Source: Sphingomonas kyeonggiensis
GTDB lineage: Bacteria > Pseudomonadota > Alphaproteobacteria > Sphingomonadales > Sphingomonadaceae
Assembly: GCF_014196745.1 (NCBI RefSeq)
Contig: NZ_JACIEH010000003.1
Location: forward strand, 186,001 to 250,000
Direction of reading: 5' to 3'
Length of the DNA stretch: 64,000 bases
Shown here: positions 15,915-25,335 of the stretch, in pieces
Numbering within the stretch: the stretch's first letter is position 1
Layout of the letters: each line of letters starts with the position of its first letter
The notes under the pieces: generated by a model
Told to the model about the DNA's origin: nothing
What the model saw: the letters and a program-made list of their open reading frames with translations, nothing else
The model's database searches: none
Made by a program: the position numbers and the translations under genes

Positions 15915-16607
15915 ATGCTCGACCGATATGACTGGACCGCGATCACCGCGGCACTCGACACGCAAGGCTGGGCCGTGCTGCCCGGCCTACTCTCCCCCGA
16001 CCAGTGCGCGGCGACCGCCGCGCGCTATGACGACGAAGCGGGGTTCCGCAGCCGGGTGGTGATGGCGCGCCACGGCTTCGGCCGCGGCGAATATCGCTAT
16101 TTCGCCTATCCGCTGCCCGACACGGTCGCAGCGCTGCGGACCGGGCTCTACCCGCCGCTCGCCGCCATCGCCAATCTCTGGCACCACCGGATGGGGCTCG
16201 CGCACCGCTTTCCGCCGGCACATGGCGACTTCCTCGCGCGCTGCCACGAAGCCGGCCAGCTACGCCCTACCCCGCTGCTGCTCCGCTATGGCCCGGGCGA
16301 CTATAACTGCCTGCACCAGGACCTGTACGGCGCGCACGTCTTCCCGCTCCAGCTCGCGGTGCTGCTCTCCGAGCCGGGGCGCGACTTCAGCGGCGGCGAG
16401 TTCGTGCTGACCGAGCAGCGCCCGCGCATGCAGTCGCGCGCTTCGGTGGTGCCGCTCGCGCAGGGCGACGCGGTGATCTTCGCGGTGAACCAGCGCCCGC
16501 TGCGCGGCAGCCGGGGCGACTACCGCGTGACGATGCGTCATGGCGTCAGTGAGGTGCGCTCGGGCCGGCGTCATACGCTCGGCGTGATATTCCATGATTC
16601 GGTGTAA
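15915..16607 (+). CDS. 2OG-Fe(II) oxygenase (COG3826-like)
   Basis: A 230-residue cytosolic non-haem iron dioxygenase using 2-oxoglutarate and oxygen. The iron ligands are His134 and Asp136 in CLHQDLYG and probably His209 in VTMRHGVSEV, with an arginine ten residues on (Arg219) to bind 2-oxoglutarate. The double-stranded beta-helix core runs through LAVLLSEPGRDFSGGEFVL and GDAVIFAVNQRPL. It resembles COG3826-type proteins, uncharacterised relatives of prolyl hydroxylases and AlkB. The substrate is unknown. It stands alone, with a short gap on each side. The start ATG at 15915 gives the normal N-terminus, but the ribosome binding site is weak. Confidence 0.82.
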   Translation: MLDRYDWTAITAALDTQGWAVLPGLLSPDQCAATAARYDDEAGFRSRVVMARHGFGRGEYRYFAYPLPDTVAALRTGLYPPLAAIANLWHHRMGLAHRFPPAHGDFLARCHEAGQLRPTPLLLRYGPGDYNCLHQDLYGAHVFPLQLAVLLSEPGRDFSGGEFVLTEQRPRMQSRASVVPLAQGDAVIFAVNQRPLRGSRGDYRVTMRHGVSEVRSGRRHTLGVIFHDSV

Positions 16608-16666
16608 TCTCGACTCGCCAGCGTAACGAAAACGCCGGATAATCGATGAAACCTGGGAGTGGTCGC

Positions 16667-17284
16667 ATGGATATCCGGCTGAATTTCATCAACAACTCGA
16701 ACGATACCCACAACACCCAGGTGCTGTTCTATTCCGAGAACCTGCTGCCTCCCCAGGCAGGCCCCGCGGCCGCCTGGAAAGTGATCCGCAATTGCGGGCC
16801 GGGCAGCAATCATCCCTTCACCTATCCGGCGGCTTCGCAGATCGGCTATCTCGACAGCGACGGCAACTACACGCCGCGCCTGCCGGCCGAAGCCGGCCAG
16901 AGCTTCGCGGCGACCTTCACCAATGCCGGCGACACGATCCGGATGACCGGCCCGGCGACCAACCCCCAGGCGATCGAGCTGATCAATACCCTGCCGAGCG
17001 GGGCGATCACCGCCCAGATCTACAAGGACGGCCGGCTCTATGCGGGCGGGGCCGTCATCCATCCGGGCGCGCGGGCCGAGTTCGTGCTGGAGCCCCGGCT
17101 CTGGATCGGCACCGTCTCCCAGATGACGCCGGCGGATTCGCCGGTTTCGATGAGCGTTGCGCAGGACAATAGCGAGATATCCCTGCTCGGCATCGCCAGC
17201 GCCGATATCGTGATGACCGGCAGCGGCCCGGGTGACGACGCCTCGCCCTTCCAGTTCACCCTGCAAAATATCGTAATGGCCTGA
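16667..17284 (+). CDS. Unknown beta-rich protein, NFINNSNDTHNT type
   Basis: A 205-residue soluble protein beginning MDIRLNFINNSNDTHNTQVL, followed by AAAWKVIRNCGPGSNHPFTY and SDGNYTPRLPAEAGQSF. I recall similar NINFINNSNDTNNS-type bacterial proteins, usually called hypothetical or mis-named LigA-like dioxygenases; no function is established. There is no signal peptide, although the composition (many Asn, Thr, Gly and Pro, predicted beta strands) resembles a secreted or surface protein. The ATG at 16667 has a GGGAG site seven bases upstream, better than ATG at 16646. A single cysteine lies near residue 43. It sits alone between the oxygenase gene and polA. Confidence 0.75.
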   Translation: MDIRLNFINNSNDTHNTQVLFYSENLLPPQAGPAAAWKVIRNCGPGSNHPFTYPAASQIGYLDSDGNYTPRLPAEAGQSFAATFTNAGDTIRMTGPATNPQAIELINTLPSGAITAQIYKDGRLYAGGAVIHPGARAEFVLEPRLWIGTVSQMTPADSPVSMSVAQDNSEISLLGIASADIVMTGSGPGDDASPFQFTLQNIVMA

Positions 17285-17327
17285 GGGGCTTTGTTCGGCG
17301 CACCGGCTCGGCTATCCCGGCGCGGCA

Positions 17328-20084
17328 ATGCCACATCTCTATCTCGTCGACGGCTCCGGCTATATCTTCCGCGCCTATCATCGGCTGCCGCCGCTCACCA
17401 ATAAACATGGTGAGCCGGTGGGCGCCGTCTATGGCTATACGACCATGCTGTGGAAGCTGGTCGACGAGCTGAACAAGGCCGACGGCCCGACTCACATGGC
17501 GGTGGTGCTCGACAAGAGCGAGCACACTTTCCGCAACGAGCTGTACGACCAGTACAAGGCGCACCGCCCGCCGGCGCCCGAGGATCTGGTGCCGCAGTTC
17601 CCGATGATCCGCGACGCGACTCGCGCCTTCTCGCTGCCCTGCATCGAGGAAGCCGGCTGGGAAGCCGACGACCTGATCGCGAGCTACACCAAGGCGGCGC
17701 TGGCCCAGGGCTGGTCGGTCACCATCGTCAGCTCCGACAAGGACCTGATGCAGCTGATGACCGATCCGTCGGTCGACATGCTCGATACGATGAACAACCG
17801 GCGGCTGGGGCCGGCCGACACCGAGGAGAAGTTCGGCGTCCTGCCCGAGAAGCTGGGCGAGGTGCTGGCGCTGATGGGCGACAGCGTCGACAATGTCCCC
17901 GGCGTGAAGGGTATCGGCCCGAAGACCGCCGCCAAGCTGATCCAGGAGTTCGGCACGGTCGAGGCGGTGCTCGAGGCGGCGCCGTCGATGAAGCCGTCCA
18001 AGATGCGCGACAATCTGATCGAGCATGCCGAGATGGCGCGGCTGTCGCACAAGCTGGTGCAGCTCGCGAGCGACGTGCCGCTGCCCGAGCCGCTCGAGGA
18101 TTTCGCGCTGCAGGGCATTCCGGACGCGCCGCTGCGCGCCTTCCTGGAGCATCACGGCTTCCGCACCTTGCTCAACCGGCTCTCCGCGGTGGCCGATGCG
18201 CCGGTGGAGACGCACGAGACCCCGGGGCTGGAAGAAGACCCGCCCTGCAATCACGACGGCTATGAGACCGTCATCGACGAGGCCGCACTCGACCAGTGGA
18301 TCGAAGCGGCGCGGCACCAGGGCTGGGTGGCGATCGACACCGAGACCACCGGCGTCGATGCGACCCGCGCCGAGCTGGTCGGCGTCTCGATGGCACTCCA
18401 GCCCAACAAGGCCTGCTACATCCCGCTCGGCCATGGCGGCACCGACATGTTCGCCGAGCGGCCGGTGCAGATCGACCGCGCCGTCGCACTCGCGAAGCTG
18501 AAACCGCTGCTCGCGGACCCCGCCGTCCTCAAGATCGGGCACAATCTGAAGTACGACATGATCGTGCTCGGCCGCTGCGGCCTGGATGTCGCCCCCTATG
18601 ACGACACGATCGTGATGAGCTTCGACCTCGATGCCGGCCTGCACGGGCACGGCATGGACGAGCTGGCCGCGACCCATCTCTCGCATTCGTGCATCGCCTA
18701 CAAGGACGTGGTCGGCACGGGCAAAAGCCAGCTCGGCTTCGGCGAAGTCGATCTCAAGGCCGCCACCCGCTACGCCGCCGAGGATGCCGACGTGACGCTG
18801 CGGCTGTGGCGCCGGTTCAAGCCGCGGCTCGCCTATGAGGGCTCGACCCGGGTCTACGAGATGGTCGACCGGCCGCTGGTCGCGGTGATCGCCGGCATGG
18901 AGCGCGAGGGCATCAAGGTGGATGCCGGCGTGCTGGCCAAGCTTTCCTCCGACTTCTCGCACCAGATCGCGGCGCTGGAGGAGGAAATCCACGGCATTGC
19001 CGGATTCAAGTTCACCATCGGCAGCCCCAAGCAGCTCGGCGACGTGCTGTTCGACAAGATGGGGATCAAGGGCGGCCGCAAGGGCAAGTCCGGCGTCTAT
19101 TCCACCGACGTCAACGAGCTCGAGCGGATCGCGGCGGACAAGGATTCGCCCGGGCGCGAGATGGTGGTGAAGGTGCTCGACTGGCGCCAGCTCACCAAGC
19201 TGAAGTCGACCTATACCGATGCGCTGCAGGCCCAGATCAACCCGGCGACCGGGCGCGTGCACACCAGCTACTCGCTGACCGGCGCGCAGACAGGGCGGCT
19301 CAGCTCGACCGATCCCAATCTCCAGAACATCCCGATCCGCACCGAGACGGGCAGACAAATCCGGGACGCGTTCGTGGCGGAACCCGGCAATGTGATCCTC
19401 TCGGCCGACTATTCGCAGATCGAGCTGCGCCTGGCCGCGCACATCGCCGACGTGCCTGCCCTTCGAGAAGCCTTCGAACAGGGCGAGGACATCCACAACC
19501 GCACCGCGATGGAGCTGTTCGGCGAAGTGAACCGCGACACCCGCGGCCGCGCCAAGACGATCAACTTCGCGATCCTCTACGGCATCTCGCGCTGGGGCCT
19601 GGCCGGCCGGCTGGACGTGACGCCCGACGAGGCGCAGGCGATGATCAATCGCTATTTCGAGCGCTTCCCGGGCATCAACCGCTACATCGCCGACACGCTG
19701 AACGACGCCAAGGCGCGCGGCTACACCACCACCCTGTTCGGCCGGAAGACGCATTTCCCGCGGCTCAAGGCCTCGAACCCGAACGAGCGCGCCGGCAGCG
19801 AACGCGCCGCGATCAACGCGCCGATCCAGGGCACCAGCGCCGACATCATCAAGCGCGCCATGGCGCGGATGGGCCCGGCACTCGCCGAGGCCGGGCTGCA
19901 CAACGTCAAGATGCTCCTCCAGGTGCACGACGAACTGGTGTTCGAGCTGCCCGAGGGTGACGTGGAGGCCGCCAGGCCGATCATCCAGCGGGTGATGGCG
20001 ACCGCGGCCGAGCCGGCGGTGAAGCTCACCGTGCCGCTGGGCGTCGAGATCGGCGTCGGCCCGAGCTGGGGCGCCGCGCATTGA
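17328..20084 (+). CDS. polA: DNA polymerase I
   Basis: Replication and repair polymerase of 918 residues with all three domains. The N-terminal 5' nuclease (about 1-290) begins MPHLYLVDGSGYIFRAYH and includes WEADDLIASY and a GDSVDNVPGVKGIGPKTA helix-hairpin-helix. The 3'-5' exonuclease (about 310-500) retains IDTETTG near residue 336, so proofreading is intact. The polymerase domain (about 530-918) has motif A SADYSQIELRLAAH (near 692), the O-helix region DTRGRAKTINFAILYG and motif C LLQVHDELVFE (near 866). Its stop overlaps the TTG start of the flippase gene by TTGA. Confidence 0.98.
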   Translation: MPHLYLVDGSGYIFRAYHRLPPLTNKHGEPVGAVYGYTTMLWKLVDELNKADGPTHMAVVLDKSEHTFRNELYDQYKAHRPPAPEDLVPQFPMIRDATRAFSLPCIEEAGWEADDLIASYTKAALAQGWSVTIVSSDKDLMQLMTDPSVDMLDTMNNRRLGPADTEEKFGVLPEKLGEVLALMGDSVDNVPGVKGIGPKTAAKLIQEFGTVEAVLEAAPSMKPSKMRDNLIEHAEMARLSHKLVQLASDVPLPEPLEDFALQGIPDAPLRAFLEHHGFRTLLNRLSAVADAPVETHETPGLEEDPPCNHDGYETVIDEAALDQWIEAARHQGWVAIDTETTGVDATRAELVGVSMALQPNKACYIPLGHGGTDMFAERPVQIDRAVALAKLKPLLADPAVLKIGHNLKYDMIVLGRCGLDVAPYDDTIVMSFDLDAGLHGHGMDELAATHLSHSCIAYKDVVGTGKSQLGFGEVDLKAATRYAAEDADVTLRLWRRFKPRLAYEGSTRVYEMVDRPLVAVIAGMEREGIKVDAGVLAKLSSDFSHQIAALEEEIHGIAGFKFTIGSPKQLGDVLFDKMGIKGGRKGKSGVYSTDVNELERIAADKDSPGREMVVKVLDWRQLTKLKSTYTDALQAQINPATGRVHTSYSLTGAQTGRLSSTDPNLQNIPIRTETGRQIRDAFVAEPGNVILSADYSQIELRLAAHIADVPALREAFEQGEDIHNRTAMELFGEVNRDTRGRAKTINFAILYGISRWGLAGRLDVTPDEAQAMINRYFERFPGINRYIADTLNDAKARGYTTTLFGRKTHFPRLKASNPNERAGSERAAINAPIQGTSADIIKRAMARMGPALAEAGLHNVKMLLQVHDELVFELPEGDVEAARPIIQRVMATAAEPAVKLTVPLGVEIGVGPSWGAAH

Positions 20085-21610
20085 CCCAGGCAGTGACCGC
20101 GCCGTCAGGGGGCGAGGACATCAATGCGCTCGCCAAGGGCGGGCGGACCAACATGCTGGGCTTCATCATCCGCCTGGTCGCGCGCCTGCCCTTCCTGTTC
20201 ATCGCCGGCCGCGCCTATGGACCGGACATCGTCGGGCGCTATGCGATCGCGGTGCTGGTGATCGAGGTCGCGGCGCTGCTCGCCACGCTCGGCCTCAAGC
20301 GCGGCCTGGCCCAGGCGCTGGCCGATACCGACAGGCCGCACGCCCATGTCGTGTGGGACGCGATGGTGGTCGCGCTGATCGCCTCGCTGATCGCCAGCGG
20401 CGTGCTGGTCCTCTTCCCCCAGGCGATGTTCCCCAACAGCCCGGTGACCGGGCTCGAACCGCTGCTAGCGCTGGTGGTGCTGTGCCCGGCCCTGTCCGAC
20501 GTCGCGCTTTCCGCCTGCGCCTATCGCCACAATATCGGCGCGGCGGTGACCGCGCGCGCGATCATCGAGCCCTGGACGATCAGCATCGCCGCCTGGGGCT
20601 TCTCCTATGTCTCGGCGCGCGACGGCCTGCTCTACGCCTATGTGCTGTCGATGATGGCGGCGCTGGGCGCCTCGATCGTGCCCTTCGTCAAGGACTACGG
20701 CCTGCCGCGCGGCTGGCGGCCGCGACCCAGCGCGATCTGGTGGCTCGCCCGGGCCAACGCCCCGCTCGCCGGCGCCGACGCGATCGAATGGGCGACGCGC
20801 AATGTCGATCGCTTCATCCTGGCGCTGCTGTTCAGCCCGGCGGTGGTCGGCATCTATTACATGGCCCAGCAGGTCGCATCGGTGCCGCAGCGGCTTAAAT
20901 CGAGCTTCGACCCGATCCTGGGGCCGGTGGTCACCAAGGCGCTGGCCGAGGACGACAAGGTCGCGGTGGCCAAGCAGGTGCGCCAGGTCGGCTTCTGGGT
21001 GACCAGCGCCCAGGCGGCACTGGCGGTGATGTTCTCGATCCCCGCCGAGGGCGTGATGGGGCTGATCGGCAAGGAATTCGTGATCGGCGCCGGCGCGCTG
21101 TGCATCCTGCTCGTCGCCGAGGTGCTCGCCTCGACCGGCGCTGTCTGCGAGACCGGCCTGGTCTATATCGCCCGCCACAAGAACCTGGCGATCTCGGTAT
21201 GCGTGCTGCTGCTCCAGATCGTGCTGAGCTTCGTGTTCGTGATGGTCGCGCGGGGACAGGACTGGCCCGAGCCGATCCAGGCCGCCGGCCCCGCGCTGGC
21301 GCTCGCGGTGTCGCTCACCATCGGATCGGCGGTGAAGGCCACCCTGCTCTATCGCCTGACCGGCGCGCCGGTGGTCTCGATCCGGCCGAGCTTCTTCGCG
21401 GCGATCGCGGTCGCCTGCCTGGTCGGCGGCGCCTTCACCTCGCTGCCCAAGAGCGCCGAATGGGCCGAGCTCAGCCTCGGCATGCCGGCGATCCTGGTCA
21501 CCTATCTGTTCGTGATCATCAAGTTCGGCTTCGGCCCCGAGGACAGGGCATTGTTCCGCAAGATGCCGCGCGCGGGCGAGGCGACGCTGCCGGTCGAAGA
21601 GAAGATCTAA
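20081..21610 (+). CDS. MOP-superfamily polysaccharide flippase-like protein
   Basis: A 509-residue inner-membrane protein with about 12-14 hydrophobic helices, resembling oligosaccharide or lipopolysaccharide flippases (Wzx/RfbX, polysaccharide_synt families). The first helix follows GGRTNMLGFIIRLVARLPFL. The central YYMAQQVASVPQRLKSSFDPIL stretch is typical of these transporters. The start is inferred as TTG at 20081, because TTGA overlaps the polA stop and no better start is nearby. No glycosyltransferase cluster adjoins it, so the glycan it moves cannot be predicted. Coupling to polA is odd but may only reflect compact packing. Confidence 0.8.
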   Translation: MTQAVTAPSGGEDINALAKGGRTNMLGFIIRLVARLPFLFIAGRAYGPDIVGRYAIAVLVIEVAALLATLGLKRGLAQALADTDRPHAHVVWDAMVVALIASLIASGVLVLFPQAMFPNSPVTGLEPLLALVVLCPALSDVALSACAYRHNIGAAVTARAIIEPWTISIAAWGFSYVSARDGLLYAYVLSMMAALGASIVPFVKDYGLPRGWRPRPSAIWWLARANAPLAGADAIEWATRNVDRFILALLFSPAVVGIYYMAQQVASVPQRLKSSFDPILGPVVTKALAEDDKVAVAKQVRQVGFWVTSAQAALAVMFSIPAEGVMGLIGKEFVIGAGALCILLVAEVLASTGAVCETGLVYIARHKNLAISVCVLLLQIVLSFVFVMVARGQDWPEPIQAAGPALALAVSLTIGSAVKATLLYRLTGAPVVSIRPSFFAAIAVACLVGGAFTSLPKSAEWAELSLGMPAILVTYLFVIIKFGFGPEDRALFRKMPRAGEATLPVEEKI

Positions 21611-21627
21611 CTCCCCAGAACCACGAC

Positions 21628-21706
21628 CGTCATCCCGGCGAAAGCCGGGATCTCAGGCGATGGCGGGAAAGAGCCGCACGAGATCCCGGCTTTCGCCGGG
21701 ATGACG
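21628..21706. repeat. REP-like palindromic element, CGTCATCCC family, copy 1
   Basis: Two perfectly complementary 27-base arms (21628-21654 and 21680-21706) begin CGTCATCCCGGCG and end CCGGGATGACG, separated by about 25 bases. Each arm is itself a hairpin around GAAA or TTTC. The central spacer (AGGCGATGGCGGGAAA...) recurs in copy 59079-59158, so the whole unit is mobile-like. It lies between convergent genes and could act as a bidirectional terminator. Confidence 0.88.
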
Positions 21707-21745
21707 TTTGAGGGTGGATGACGTTCCGGTGGTGTCGGCCCGGCC

Positions 21746-23317
21746 TCAGTGCCGGAAGTGGCGCATGCCGGTGAAGACCATCGCCAGGCCCGCTGCGTCG
21801 GCGGCGGCGATGACTTCCTCGTCGCGGATCGAGCCGCCCGGCTGGATCACCGCCGTGGCGCCGGCTTCCACCGCCGCCAGCAGGCCGTCGGCGAAGGGGA
21901 AGAAGGCGTCCGAGGCGACCGCCGAACCGATCGTGCGCGGCGTCGCCCAGCCGGCCTTGTCCGCGGCGTCCTTGGCCTTCCACGCGGCGATGCGGGCGCT
22001 CTCCAGGCGGTTCATCTGGCCGACGCCGACGCCCGCGGTCGACCCGTCCTTGGCATAGACGATCGCGTTCGACTTGACGTGCTTGGCCACCGTCCAGGCG
22101 AACAAGCAGTCGACGAGCTCCTGCTCGGTCGGCTGGCGCTTCGTCACGACCTTGAGGTCGCTCGCGGCGATCACGCCATTGTCGCGGCCCTGGACCAGCC
22201 AGCCGCCGGTAATCGACTTGGCCATAAGCCCGGCGCGCTTGGGATCGGGCAGACCGTCAGTGAGCAGCAGGCGCAGGTTCTTCTTCGCGGCGAACAGCGC
22301 CAGCGCTTCCTCGTCGGCACCCGGCGCGACCACGACTTCGGTGAAGATCGAGGTGATCTGCTCGGCGGTGGCGCGATCGAGCGGGCGGTTGACCGCGATG
22401 ATGCCCCCGAACGCCGAGACGGTGTCGCAGGCAAAGGCCGCCGCATAGGCCTCGGCCAGCGTCGCGCCGCTCGCCACGCCGCAGGGATTGGCATGCTTGA
22501 CGATCACCGCGGTCGGCGGACCGTCGCGGAATTCGCTGACCAGCTCGAGCGCCGCATCGGCGTCGTTGTAATTGTTGTAGCTCAGCTCCTTGCCCTGCAG
22601 CTGGCGCGCCTGGCCGATGCCGGGGGTCGAGGGACCGGTCGCGGCATAGAAGGCCGCCGACTGGTGCGGGTTCTCGCCGTAGCGGAGCGATGCGCCGCGC
22701 TTGAGGCTGAGGTTGAGCGTCTCCGGGAAAGCCTCGCCCTGATCGGCGAAGGCGAACCAGCTCGAGATCATCGAATCATAGGCGGCGGTGGCGGCATAGG
22801 CCTTGGCCGCGAACGTGCGGCGCTGCGCGAGCGTCGTCGTGGCGCCGTGCACCAGCGGATAATCGGCCGGATCGGTGAGGATCACGACGCTCTCGTGGTT
22901 CTTCGCGGCCGAGCGGACCATCGACGGGCCGCCGATATCGATATTCTCGATGATCGTCTCGCGATCGGCACCGCGCGCCACGGTCTGGGCGAAGGGATAG
23001 AGGTTGACGACGACGAGATCGATCGGGCCGATCTCGTGCTCGGCCATCGAGGCCTCGTGCTCGGCATTGCCGCGCACCGCGAGCAGGCCGCCATGGACCT
23101 TGGGGTGCAGCGTCTTCACGCGGCCGTCCATCATCTCGGGGAAGCCGGTGAGATCGGAGATGTCGCGGACGCTCAGCCCGGCGTCGCGCAGTGCGGTGGC
23201 GGTGCCACCGGTCGAGACGAGCTCGACTCCCTGCGCCGCGAGGGCGGTTGCGAGTTCGACGATCCCGGTCTTGTCGGAGACGGAGAGAAGCGCACGGCTG
23301 ATCTTGATCTGGTCCAT
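21746..23317 (-). CDS. purH: Bifunctional AICAR formyltransferase / IMP cyclohydrolase
   Basis: Carries out the last two steps of purine synthesis, AICAR to FAICAR and then to IMP. The protein has 523 residues, standard length. The N-terminal IMP cyclohydrolase domain (about 1-195) begins MDQIKISRALLSVSDKTGIV with the STGGTATALRDAG loop. The C-terminal transformylase carries KHANPCGVASGATLAEAY and ends with an IQPGGSIRDEEVIAAADAAG-type active site before MVFTGMRHFRH. It is the last gene of the rsmB-rpe-heparinase-small gene-purH operon, 41 bases after the small gene. Complete. Confidence 0.97.
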   Translation of the reverse strand: MDQIKISRALLSVSDKTGIVELATALAAQGVELVSTGGTATALRDAGLSVRDISDLTGFPEMMDGRVKTLHPKVHGGLLAVRGNAEHEASMAEHEIGPIDLVVVNLYPFAQTVARGADRETIIENIDIGGPSMVRSAAKNHESVVILTDPADYPLVHGATTTLAQRRTFAAKAYAATAAYDSMISSWFAFADQGEAFPETLNLSLKRGASLRYGENPHQSAAFYAATGPSTPGIGQARQLQGKELSYNNYNDADAALELVSEFRDGPPTAVIVKHANPCGVASGATLAEAYAAAFACDTVSAFGGIIAVNRPLDRATAEQITSIFTEVVVAPGADEEALALFAAKKNLRLLLTDGLPDPKRAGLMAKSITGGWLVQGRDNGVIAASDLKVVTKRQPTEQELVDCLFAWTVAKHVKSNAIVYAKDGSTAGVGVGQMNRLESARIAAWKAKDAADKAGWATPRTIGSAVASDAFFPFADGLLAAVEAGATAVIQPGGSIRDEEVIAAADAAGLAMVFTGMRHFRH

Positions 23318-23358
23318 GCGGCATGCCCCTCTACGGATCGGGGGGCCGCTGGCAACCC

Positions 23359-23565
23359 CTAGTCTTCGAGTTCGACCTGCAGGCAGGGCTGGAATGCGGC
23401 GCTTTCCTCGTCGTGCCGGAACCAGACCCTGGTGACGACATAGGCGCTGGAGACGCCCTCGACCTCGATCGACAGATACTCGCCTATGCGCGGCAGAAAG
23501 CTGAATTCACTGACGAAGACGGGCTCCAGCGCATCCTCTTCATCGAAAACCTCGACCTGCGCCAT
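23359..23565 (-). CDS. Small acidic protein, unknown
   Basis: A 68-residue acidic protein with two blocks: an acidic N-terminus (MAQVEVFDEEDALEPVFVSE) and a segment that looks like a small beta-barrel (PRIGEYLSIEVEGVSSAYVV, then TRVWFRHDE). There is no signal peptide. The spacing (36 bases from the heparinase gene, 41 to purH) and same strand place it in the operon. No family is recognised with confidence. It is probably real because codon usage and position fit its neighbours and no better frame covers the gap. Confidence 0.65.
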   Translation of the reverse strand: MAQVEVFDEEDALEPVFVSEFSFLPRIGEYLSIEVEGVSSAYVVTRVWFRHDEESAAFQPCLQVELED

Positions 23566-23601
23566 CGCTCATTCCCCCCAGAATCAGTCCGGAGGCGTCT
23601 A

Positions 23602-25335
23602 TCACTTCGCGCGGTGGAACAGCCAGCTGACATTTGCGCCACCGGCAAGCGATTCGCCGGTGATGACGAGCTGCTTCGTCGCCACCGGCTTGCCGGTGCC
23701 GTCGATCCAGATCGAATCCTCGAACGCCAGCGCCCCGCCCTTGCAGCGGAACTGCCAGAGCTGGCCGCTCGGCAGGCGCAGGATCGCGGCCTGACCATCG
23801 GCGGTGGGCGAGATCTCGACCTGTGGTGCCAGGTGGAAACGGATCGCGAAGGGAGTGCTGGCCTTGCGCTTCTTCTTGTCGGCGGGGAGCAGCATGTCCT
23901 CCCCGCGCACGTCGCGCCCGTCACCGCCCAGCGCGATCAGCCGGCGATGGGTGAAGCCCAGGCGCCGGACATAGCCATCATGGCTCGCCTCGATCCGGCT
24001 GCCATTCTCGCTCTCGGTGCGCGCCAGTTCGACTTCGACCACGCCGCGGCCGAGCGAGCCGTCCGGATGGATCGCGGTGGAGTTGCTGTCCGCCAGCGTC
24101 AGGGTGGAGTGCGCCGCGGTAGTGCGCAGCCCCTCGGTGAGCGCGGCCGGGAGCGAATGGCTGGCCATGCCCGAGCCACCGCAATTCACCACGATGCGGT
24201 TCGGACCGTCGGAAAGTTCGAAAGCGAGCGTGGAAGCGCATCCGCCGGCGGCGAGCCGCGCCAGGGGCGGCGGCGCGGCGTCGATGATCAGCACGGTGCT
24301 GCCGGCACCCAGCCGCTGATAGCCCCATTCGCGCGCCTGCTTGAGCGGGCGAGTGCGCACGCCGGTGGCCTCGACCGCCTGCTCGATCAGTGCGCCCGGC
24401 ACCGGCGCCGAGCCCTGCCAGCTGCCCAGCCCCTTGTCGCCATGGCAGACGCCGAGCAGCGCGGTGACCATGCGGTTGAGCGCCGAGGAGACGATCGCCG
24501 GCGGCTCGAGCCGGCGCGCCTCATAGGCGTTGGACAGGATGGTCAGCAGCTGGATCGCTTCGAGCTGGCCCCAGGGCGAGCGGCCGACGGTACCGCCATC
24601 GTCGAACATCGACTGTTCGAGCGCGCGGCGCAGGCCGGTCTCGCCGAAGGAGCGGCGCGGATCGCCGCCCGGGATCATCAGCCCGGCGACCAGCACCCCG
24701 GACCATGCCGCGATGCGCCCGGGGCCGGGCGGCACGCGATCGGCGGCGCGATCGAGATGGCGCGCGCCCTTGGCCAGTGCGTGGAGCACCGAGGAGCGAT
24801 AGACCAGGTCGTTGGCCGAGAGGATCAGCGGGGCATGCGCGGTCCAGGCGAGGATACGCCGGCCGACCAGATCGGCCTGCCAGGCCGGCTCTGAGACCTT
24901 GTCGCCGTGCACCGCCAGCCAGCGCTGGGTCAGCGCCTCGGCGATCGGCGCGGCGGTGACGCGGGTGGTGACGCTCGACAAGTCGCGCAGCCAGCCGAAG
25001 CCATGGAGATATTCCCCCATCGCCGCCGACCAGTCCGGCCGGGCGAAGTCGAGCCCCGTGATCGAGCGTTGCTCGCCACGGAACAGCACATAGCCGTCGA
25101 GCAGCGCATTGCCGCGCTCGACGTCCCCGAAAAAGGGATCGTCGCCGACCGCGATCAGCTTGAGGGGATGCCGGCCCTTCAGGCGCATATTGTGAAGCGG
25201 TGTCCGCCAGGCGAGGCGCTGAAAACGCTCGGAGATGCGCTCGGCCAGGCTGAGGCCGCGTTCGCCGCCCGTGCGGATGAGCCGCTTGCCCTGCTCGACT
25301 CCGTCGGCACCGGAGCCGGTCCCGTCATCGCTCAC
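23602..25335 (-). CDS. Heparinase II/III-family protein
   Basis: A 577-residue protein resembling heparinase II/III-like polysaccharide lyases, with an alpha-helical toroid in the N-terminal half (WAVHGDK, AWTAHAPLILSANDLVYRS) and a C-terminal beta-sandwich domain containing NRIVVNCGGSG and the FTHRRLIALGGDGRDVRGED stretch. No signal peptide is evident, although such lyases often act in the periplasm. Similar genes occur beside rsmB, rpe and purH in other alphaproteobacteria, so the neighbourhood is probably conserved. The start GTG at 25335 overlaps the rpe stop as GTGA. The substrate polysaccharide is unknown. Confidence 0.85.
   Translation of the reverse strand: MSDDGTGSGADGVEQGKRLIRTGGERGLSLAERISERFQRLAWRTPLHNMRLKGRHPLKLIAVGDDPFFGDVERGNALLDGYVLFRGEQRSITGLDFARPDWSAAMGEYLHGFGWLRDLSSVTTRVTAAPIAEALTQRWLAVHGDKVSEPAWQADLVGRRILAWTAHAPLILSANDLVYRSSVLHALAKGARHLDRAADRVPPGPGRIAAWSGVLVAGLMIPGGDPRRSFGETGLRRALEQSMFDDGGTVGRSPWGQLEAIQLLTILSNAYEARRLEPPAIVSSALNRMVTALLGVCHGDKGLGSWQGSAPVPGALIEQAVEATGVRTRPLKQAREWGYQRLGAGSTVLIIDAAPPPLARLAAGGCASTLAFELSDGPNRIVVNCGGSGMASHSLPAALTEGLRTTAAHSTLTLADSNSTAIHPDGSLGRGVVEVELARTESENGSRIEASHDGYVRRLGFTHRRLIALGGDGRDVRGEDMLLPADKKKRKASTPFAIRFHLAPQVEISPTADGQAAILRLPSGQLWQFRCKGGALAFEDSIWIDGTGKPVATKQLVITGESLAGGANVSWLFHRAK

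Noticed and set aside
17256..20081. 941-residue open frame antisense to polA, and similar long frames antisense to the TonB receptor, ftsK and others
   Set aside because: High GC makes stop codons rare in several frames. These proteins are low-complexity (Arg, Asp, His, Gly rich), lack family motifs and fully shadow well-supported genes.
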